The translations under genes were made by a program, and so were the position numbers. The notes under the pieces were generated by a model. The model was not told where the DNA came from. It saw only the letters and a list, made by a program, of their open reading frames with translations, and ran no database searches. Below are positions 36,378 through 41,042 of a DNA stretch of 41,042 nt, one piece after another (position 1 is the stretch's first letter; every line of letters starts with the position of its first letter). Source of the DNA: an uncultured Propionibacteriaceae bacterium (GTDB taxonomy: Bacteria; Actinomycetota; Actinomycetes; Propionibacteriales; Propionibacteriaceae); NCBI GenBank assembly GCA_902805915.1, contig CADCUO010000135.1:1-41042 (forward strand), written 5' to 3'.

Positions 36378-36896
36378 CTAGACGGTGTCGGTCAGCCGGT
36401 GCTCCATCACCGTGCAGACCGTCACGTAGGTGTTGCCGCCGGCGGCTGGCCAGTGTTCCACCCGAGATCCGCAGTCGCGATATCCCAGCGCGCGGTAGAG
36501 CCGGTAGGCCCGCGGGTTGTCGTGCTCCACACCCAGCTGGGCGCGGTGGAGGCCACGGTCGCGGACCCGAGCCTCGAGTGCCCTGATCAGCACCGTGCCC
36601 AGCCCCAGCGACTGGAGCGTCTCATGCACCGACAGCATCCACAGCTCGCCATAGTCGGGGGACCTGCGAAAGTTCACCGCGCCGAACGCCACCAGCCGTC
36701 CGTTGGGGAGGGCGATCACGACCGACTCGGTGTCGCCGGACCAGCAGCCCTGCAGCACCTCCGCGATCGCAGTGAGGTGCTCGGGGCCACCCGACCAGCC
36801 CAGGTCTGTCAGGTCCTCCGGCTCCAGCGCGCGCACCGTGAGCGAAAGCTCCACCAACTGGGAAGTCCGCCAGGTATCTGTCTCGCTGGTACTCAC
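36378..36896 (-). CDS. GNAT family N-acetyltransferase
   Basis: A 172-residue acetyl-CoA-dependent transferase. The acetyl-CoA pyrophosphate loop is QSLGLGTVLIRALE (Q-x-x-G-x-G/A pattern) and the following strand-helix reads AQLGVEHDNPRAYRLYRALGYRDCG, a classic GNAT motif B. WMLSVHETLQ precedes it. Acceptor unknown; nothing ties it to mycothiol MshD, which has two GNAT domains. GTG 36896 has TGAGGA about 7 nt upstream. Its stop codon lies inside the -10 of the next gene. Confidence 0.85.
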   Translation of the reverse strand: MSTSETDTWRTSQLVELSLTVRALEPEDLTDLGWSGGPEHLTAIAEVLQGCWSGDTESVVIALPNGRLVAFGAVNFRRSPDYGELWMLSVHETLQSLGLGTVLIRALEARVRDRGLHRAQLGVEHDNPRAYRLYRALGYRDCGSRVEHWPAAGGNTYVTVCTVMEHRLTDTV

Positions 36897-36979
36897 CTGG
36901 TGATCCTCACCCCACAGGACTCGGTCCGCAACTCATCCGTAGCTCAACGAGCGCTCGGCTGCGGACTAGAGTCGCCGGT

Positions 36980-38005
36980 ATGAGCAGATACGTCATCATC
37001 GGGGCCGGAGCGATCGGTGGCGCCCTCGGCGGCCGGTTGACGCATGCCGGACGGCAGTCGGTGCTGGTTGCCCGTGGTGATCATCTGAGGGCCATGCGGT
37101 CCGCCGGGCTACGGCTGCGTACCCCGGACGAGGACGTGAAGATTCCGGTGTCGGCAGTCCCTGGTCCAGATGATCTTGAGCTGGCTCCGGACGACGTCTT
37201 GGTGGTGGCCACCAAAACGCATCAGGCGGGTGACGCGTTGACGGCCTGGGCCGATGCACCAGTGCACTCAGACGGCCGGGTGATCGGTACGGCCGGGGAG
37301 AATCTCCCGATCTTCATGGCTTTGAACGGGGTTGCCAGTGAAGGTCTGGCACTGCGCTACTTCGACCGCGTTTTTGGTGTATGCGTCTGGATGCCTGCTG
37401 TGCACCTGGTGCCGGGTGAGGTGATCGTACGCGGCGCGCCGACGTCTGGCATGTTCCACATCGGCCGGGTCCCCGCAGACCTTGCCGGTGAGGAGGACCA
37501 GCGGCTGCTGGGACGGATCACCGACGACTGGACCGCCGCCAACTTCGACGTCCGCCTGCCCGCCGATGTGATGCCGTGGAAATACCGGAAGCTGATCAGC
37601 AACATCGGCAACGCGTTCCAGGCCCTGGTTGGTGCTGGCAGCGACGTTAGACACCTGGTCAACGCTGCCGAGGGCGAGGCTCGTGCGGTGCTGGACAAGG
37701 CCGGTATCGAGTACACCAGTGACGAGGATGAGAAGGAGGCTCGAGCGGCCGGATTCACCATGCGCCCGGTGCCTGGGGTGCCCAACGACATGGGTGGGTC
37801 CACCTGGCAGTCGCTGGCTCGAGGCACTGGCAACGTGGAGACCGACTACCTCAACGGCGAGATCGCGCTGCTGGCGCGCCGACAGGGTGTCAGCGCACCG
37901 ATCAATGCCACCATGGCGTCGCTGGTCCGAGTGGCAGCAGCCACCGGCCAGAAGCCGGGAGCGCTGTCGGTCGAAGAACTGGCTGAGCGGCTGCAGTTGT
38001 CCTAG
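36980..38005 (+). CDS. Ketopantoate reductase-like oxidoreductase (ApbA/PanE family)
   Basis: A 341-residue NADPH-dependent dehydrogenase of the 6-phosphogluconate dehydrogenase-like fold. IIGAGAIGGALGGRL binds the cofactor; LVVATKTHQ follows; the catalytic lysine is in PWKYRKLISNIGNAF and the C-terminal substrate motif reads GNVETDYLNGEI. It is longer than PanE and has Gly-Asn in place of the usual ExDxLNG start, so a substrate other than ketopantoate is likely. ATG 36980 follows TAGAGT (36967-36972) by 7 nt, a probable leaderless start. It converges with the lipoprotein gene. Confidence 0.85.
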   Translation: MSRYVIIGAGAIGGALGGRLTHAGRQSVLVARGDHLRAMRSAGLRLRTPDEDVKIPVSAVPGPDDLELAPDDVLVVATKTHQAGDALTAWADAPVHSDGRVIGTAGENLPIFMALNGVASEGLALRYFDRVFGVCVWMPAVHLVPGEVIVRGAPTSGMFHIGRVPADLAGEEDQRLLGRITDDWTAANFDVRLPADVMPWKYRKLISNIGNAFQALVGAGSDVRHLVNAAEGEARAVLDKAGIEYTSDEDEKEARAAGFTMRPVPGVPNDMGGSTWQSLARGTGNVETDYLNGEIALLARRQGVSAPINATMASLVRVAAATGQKPGALSVEELAERLQLS

Positions 38006-38069
38006 GGGCCTCTCCCAGCGGGCGTCGCAGCACTACGCGGAAACTGCGTTCCTGTTACCTGGATCCCGC

Positions 38070-39101
38070 CTACTCGTACATGATGTAGTCGGGCTTCGGC
38101 TTGATGGCCAGCACCTGTTTGGGGGTCATCAAACGCCCTTCTCGGGCATCCTCTTCGAGGAAGAGCTTGAAGCCGGGATGCACGAACTTCGGCGTCGTCT
38201 TGTTCACCTGCCGATAGGTGTTGATCTTGGCGGCTTGGGAGCCGATCCCGTCGACTGACTTGATCAGGACCACACCCTTGTGCTTCTTCAGCTGTGACTC
38301 TTTCCGGACGATCTGGGGGGCCAGCTGGTGGTAGACCAGCACCTTCTCCGGGAGGTCATGCTTGGCCACAATGCGGGACAGGTGGGCGGCGACGGAATCA
38401 ATCTCCGCTCCGGTGGTGTGACCGAAAGCTCCGCCCGGGATCTGGTCCGCATCCATCGCCCATTCCGGATCCAGGGCCACTCCGACATCCGGCTCGGCCA
38501 GCCACTTGTCGTAGGCCTTGACCTCCTCAAGGAACTCGGCCCGGCCAGGTTGGATGTTCAACAGCAGCAGCGCCTGGTGGGCGCGGGCTTCCTTGAGATA
38601 CCGGCGTATGTCGGCGTCCGAGCTCCGGACCCGATACTTGCCGTCGGCGCCTGCGTCAGCCTGCACGATGGTGGCGATGATCTCCAGCACCGGGAGTGCT
38701 TCCCGGCCCTGGGCGTACGACTCCGCGCGCTTCTCCAGCTCGTCGACCCGGTCGCCCAACCGCCCGATACCTAGCCGGCCGAGCGGGGGTGATCCGGTCA
38801 GGCCCGCGTACCCGACGAGCCGGTAGCGAGGGAAGACCGAGGTCCCACCGCGCGGGAGCTCCAGCTTCGCCGGACTGGCGCTGGCCTTTGGAGTAGACGA
38901 CGCCGAGGCGGAGGGCGTTGTGGATGGCGTCGGGCTGGCGGCACTCGTGCCAGGTGACGCCGAGCGGTTGGCAGGCACGACGCCGGCGGACTCGGTAGCG
39001 ACATCGCCGGTGCCCAGACCAGCGGCATCGGCGCCGAGTCCGCAACCTGAAAGCAGCAGTGCTGCAGCCAACCAGGATGTATTCGTCCGCATGCCGATCA
39101 T
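38070..39101 (-). CDS. Actinobacterial lipoprotein of unknown function
   Basis: A 343-residue exported lipoprotein. A short hydrophobic segment with lipobox LLSGC (C20) is followed by a Ser/Thr/Pro/Ala linker (about 25-80) and a globular domain (about 85-343). The domain includes YGRLVGYAG-like RYRLVGYAG, PVLEIIATIVQADAGADG, LLLLNIQPGRAEF, WLAEPDVGVALDPEWAM and VLVYHQL: alternating strands and helices with acidic strand ends suggest a TIM-barrel, perhaps glycosidase-like. Similar proteins occur in many actinobacteria, but I know no function. ATG 39101 is taken with GGA 5-6 nt upstream; ATG 39092 would also keep the signal. Confidence 0.7.
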   Translation of the reverse strand: MIGMRTNTSWLAAALLLSGCGLGADAAGLGTGDVATESAGVVPANRSASPGTSAASPTPSTTPSASASSTPKASASPAKLELPRGGTSVFPRYRLVGYAGLTGSPPLGRLGIGRLGDRVDELEKRAESYAQGREALPVLEIIATIVQADAGADGKYRVRSSDADIRRYLKEARAHQALLLLNIQPGRAEFLEEVKAYDKWLAEPDVGVALDPEWAMDADQIPGGAFGHTTGAEIDSVAAHLSRIVAKHDLPEKVLVYHQLAPQIVRKESQLKKHKGVVLIKSVDGIGSQAAKINTYRQVNKTTPKFVHPGFKLFLEEDAREGRLMTPKQVLAIKPKPDYIMYE

Positions 39102-39195
39102 GAGTTCCAGTCAATCAGGGCAGAGCGTCAATTCCCGGGATAGCCACGGCCATGGGGTTATAGCCATCACCGAATACTCCTGAAAGACTTGCCGG

Positions 39196-39549
39196 ATGAT
39201 TGGGCGACTGCACGGAATTGTCATCGACTGCACAAACCCACAGGAGCTGGCGTCGTTCTACGAGGAGCTGCTGGGGATGCAGAGAGTCCAGGACGAGCCG
39301 GACTGGGTCGTGATCGGAGATGCTCCGGACCGGCCCGGATTGGCCTTTCAACAGGTCGATAACTATCGTCCGACCACCTGGCCGACCGCCGAGCGACCGC
39401 AGTACCGGCACTTCGACGTCCAGGTAGACGATCTTGATGTTGCGGAGGCCGCAACCTTGAAGCTCGGCGCCACCCGGCTCCCCGGCGGCGGAGACACCTT
39501 CAGAGTGTTCGCCGACCCTGCGGGGCACCCGTTCTGCCTCGTCATCTGA
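39196..39549 (+). CDS. VOC family (glyoxalase/dioxygenase-like) protein
   Basis: A 117-residue protein of one vicinal-oxygen-chelate module pair. It starts [26 protein letters not shown], has [20 protein letters not shown] in the middle and ends [13 protein letters not shown]. The usual metal ligands (His, Glu) are not complete at the first strand, where HGIVIDC has one histidine, so catalysis is uncertain. ATG 39196 has AAGACT (39184-39189) 6 nt upstream and no ribosome site. It is 55 nt ahead of dtd, which has its own -10. Confidence 0.85.
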   Translation: MIGRLHGIVIDCTNPQELASFYEELLGMQRVQDEPDWVVIGDAPDRPGLAFQQVDNYRPTTWPTAERPQYRHFDVQVDDLDVAEAATLKLGATRLPGGGDTFRVFADPAGHPFCLVI

Positions 39550-39604
39550 GTCCGTCGTAACCCACCGAGTCCCCGCACGTACCGGCGCCCACTACCCTCA
39601 GCCC

Positions 39605-40045
39605 ATGCGGGTGGTGCTGCAACGGGTGACCTCGGCTCACGTCCAGGTGGACGGTGAGGTGGTTGGTGCTATCGATCGCCCGGGCTTGCTCGTACTAGTC
39701 GGTGTGACGCACCAGGACGCTCCGGCCGTTGCCAGCAGGTTGGCCGAGAAGGTGTGGACGTTGCGCATCCTGGCGAACGAGCAGTCATGCGCCCAGCAGC
39801 GGGCACCGCTGCTGGTGGTCAGCCAGTTCACCCTCTATGCGGACACCCGGAAGGGACGGCGCCCCTCGTGGGGGGCCGCGGCCCCACGCTCAGTGAGCGA
39901 ACCTCTGGTCGAGGCCTTCGTGACTGCGCTAAGAGATCTCGGCGCCGAGGTCCACACCGGGGTCTTCGGGGCGGACATGCAGGTCACCCTCACCAACGAC
40001 GGCCCGGTCACGCTGGTCCTGGACTCCGATCCGACGGCGACCTGA
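39605..40045 (+). CDS. dtd: D-aminoacyl-tRNA deacylase
   Basis: A 146-residue proofreading enzyme that removes D-amino acids and glycine from mischarged tRNAs. It starts with the family's [13 protein letters not shown], has the active-site [17 protein letters not shown] and the Gly-cis-Pro loop [11 protein letters not shown] conserved region about 20 residues shorter than usual around [15 protein letters not shown] keeps all motifs. ATG 39605 lies 6 nt after TACCCT (39593-39598), a leaderless start. Nothing else is in its unit. Confidence 0.94.
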   Translation: MRVVLQRVTSAHVQVDGEVVGAIDRPGLLVLVGVTHQDAPAVASRLAEKVWTLRILANEQSCAQQRAPLLVVSQFTLYADTRKGRRPSWGAAAPRSVSEPLVEAFVTALRDLGAEVHTGVFGADMQVTLTNDGPVTLVLDSDPTAT

Positions 40046-40154
40046 GCGCCAGCCGCTCGCTCTAATCGCCCAAGCACGTCCACACGGCCGCCTGAGCTGG
40101 TAGAAGACAGTGCCGACGCCGAGGGGGGTCTAGCTCTGCGGGGAGTGTTCGGCG

Positions 40155-40178
40155 GCGCCGGCGCAGGGCCACCGGCGC
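40155..40178 (+). terminator. Possible terminator after dtd
   Basis: GCGCCGG (40155-40161) pairs with CCGGCGC (40172-40178) across a 10-nt loop, about 110 nt after the dtd stop and in the gap before the convergent epimerase gene. There is no U-tract and the region is GC-rich, so the call is weak. The rest of 40046-40229 shows no gene. Confidence 0.35.
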
Positions 40179-40229
40179 GACGAGCCTAAGGCAACTCGAC
40201 CTCGTGCGCGGCTTGAAGGGGAGCGTGGC

Positions 40230-41042
40230 TTACTGGTCGCGCCAGCTGTAGCTGGGGGTCCAACCGAACAGCGCCTTCATCTTGGCGCAGTTGAAGGCCG
40301 ACCTTGGATCCTCGTAATCGCTGGCGAAGCGGTCGTAGCCGTCGTAGAACTCAGCCATCAGCTCGCGCAGGCCGCGCTTCGCCCGGGTGTCGGCGGCAGC
40401 GATTAGACACACCTGGTGACCGCTGCTCGTCCCTTCCAGGGCCGCGCGGTAGGCAGTGCCGACGTCGCGCGCGTCGATGTAGCTCCAGAAATTGCCCTTA
40501 CTGCGGCCCGGGTCCTCCCACTCGTCAGAGAACCGATCGTAGCCATCGGGCGGGATCACGTTGTTGATCCGCAGCCCCACCCAGGCCGTCTGCGGATAGC
40601 GGACGGCGAGCGACTCCGCGATCACCTCGCTGAGATACTTACTCAAGGCGTATGCATTCGGCGACGGGTGCCGCTCGGTCTCATCGAAGGGGATCTGCGT
40701 CGGAACTGTGCCTTCGGTCAACAGGCCGGTCGCCATCTCACTCGAGGCGTACACGACCCGCGAGACCCCGAGATCGCCCGCCGCCTGCATGAGGTTGTGC
40801 GCGCTCAGCACGTTGTTGTCAAAGACGTCGATCTGCGCCTGCCCGCTCGGGGCAGGGTTCGCCGCGAGGTGACAGATGCCTTCGGGACGGAACTGGAACA
40901 GCGCATAGTAGACCTTGCCCGCGTCAGCGAGCTCGACCCGGCAAAACTCTCCGGGGAGCTCGAGCTCTGGTCGACTGACGACGTCGAAGTTCACCACCTC
41001 ATGACCGGCCTCCGCCAAAAGCCGAACCACCCACCGGCCGGC
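40230..41042 (-). CDS. NAD-dependent epimerase/dehydratase family protein, partial
   Basis: The gene enters from the right edge, so the first part of the GxxGxxG cofactor loop is missing; the frame is open to the last base and continues AGRWVVRLLAEAGHEVVNFDV. Extended-SDR features follow: CHLAANPAP, VYASSEMATG with the catalytic Ser, and YALSKYLSE (Tyr-x3-Lys). The substrate is unknown; UDP-glucose 4-epimerase-like proteins are the nearest kind. Near the end EDPRSAFNCAKMKALFGWTPSYSWRD is the typical closing motif. 270 residues are visible. Confidence 0.88.
   Translation of the reverse strand, partial: AGRWVVRLLAEAGHEVVNFDVVSRPELELPGEFCRVELADAGKVYYALFQFRPEGICHLAANPAPSGQAQIDVFDNNVLSAHNLMQAAGDLGVSRVVYASSEMATGLLTEGTVPTQIPFDETERHPSPNAYALSKYLSEVIAESLAVRYPQTAWVGLRINNVIPPDGYDRFSDEWEDPGRSKGNFWSYIDARDVGTAYRAALEGTSSGHQVCLIAAADTRAKRGLRELMAEFYDGYDRFASDYEDPRSAFNCAKMKALFGWTPSYSWRDQ

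Overview
The window is high-GC, densely coded DNA from an actinomycete. CarD next to an LpqE-type lipoprotein, a SenX3-RegX3 two-component pair beside gpmA and phoU, an F420-type PPOX oxidoreductase and very frequent leaderless starts (a TANNNT hexamer 6-7 nt before ATG or GTG) all point to Actinomycetota. A member of the Propionibacteriales is my guess, not shown by the sequence. No rRNA, tRNA, CRISPR array, prophage or insertion sequence was seen.

Layout. 1-3.1 kb: end of a zinc-type alcohol dehydrogenase, a multi-sugar ABC transporter ATPase with a strong terminator, and a DUF4032 kinase-like gene. 3.1-3.6 kb: a decayed acyl-CoA dehydrogenase. 3.7-9.1 kb: marR, cysS, rlmB, glyA and an aldo/keto reductase. 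9.1-13.4 kb: an iron-sulfur photolyase coupled to a DUF2207 membrane protein, and a divergent membrane-anchored zinc peptidase. 13.4-16.2 kb: ispF, carD, divergent lpqE, and a variant prs. 16.2-22.6 kb: regX3, senX3, phoU, gpmA, an SDR, a PPOX oxidoreductase, a YbjN protein and an HpcH-type aldolase. 22.6-30.5 kb: amylosucrase, a DUF697 GTPase, typA, an L,D-transpeptidase and an amino-acid permease. 30.5-41 kb: a GH65 phosphorylase coupled to beta-phosphoglucomutase, an asparaginase, ygfZ, a nitrobindin-like protein led by an unlisted 39-residue membrane protein, a GNAT enzyme, a ketopantoate-reductase-like enzyme, a lipoprotein, a VOC protein, dtd and a truncated epimerase.

How the parts fit. 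The centre combines two neighbourhoods known in mycobacteria and streptomycetes: lpqE-carD-ispDF-cysS-rlmB and ybjN-gpm-senX3-regX3. Here cysS-rlmB is split from carD-ispF and ispD is absent. A clear phosphate-control region lies between senX3 and phoU: three 11-bp units beginning CGTTC, just upstream of a TAGAGT -10. The carbohydrate genes (ABC ATPase, amylosucrase, GH65 phosphorylase with pgmB, gpmA) suggest alpha-glucan or disaccharide use feeding glycolysis.

Most of the window is conserved housekeeping and accessory metabolism, and I found no convincing new multi-gene defence or biosynthetic system. The most unusual signals are small: the 39-residue membrane protein, the PHO-box array, an 18-bp inverted repeat between gpmA and the SDR, a 19-bp tandem repeat ahead of the GTPase, and a structured leader before the L,D-transpeptidase.
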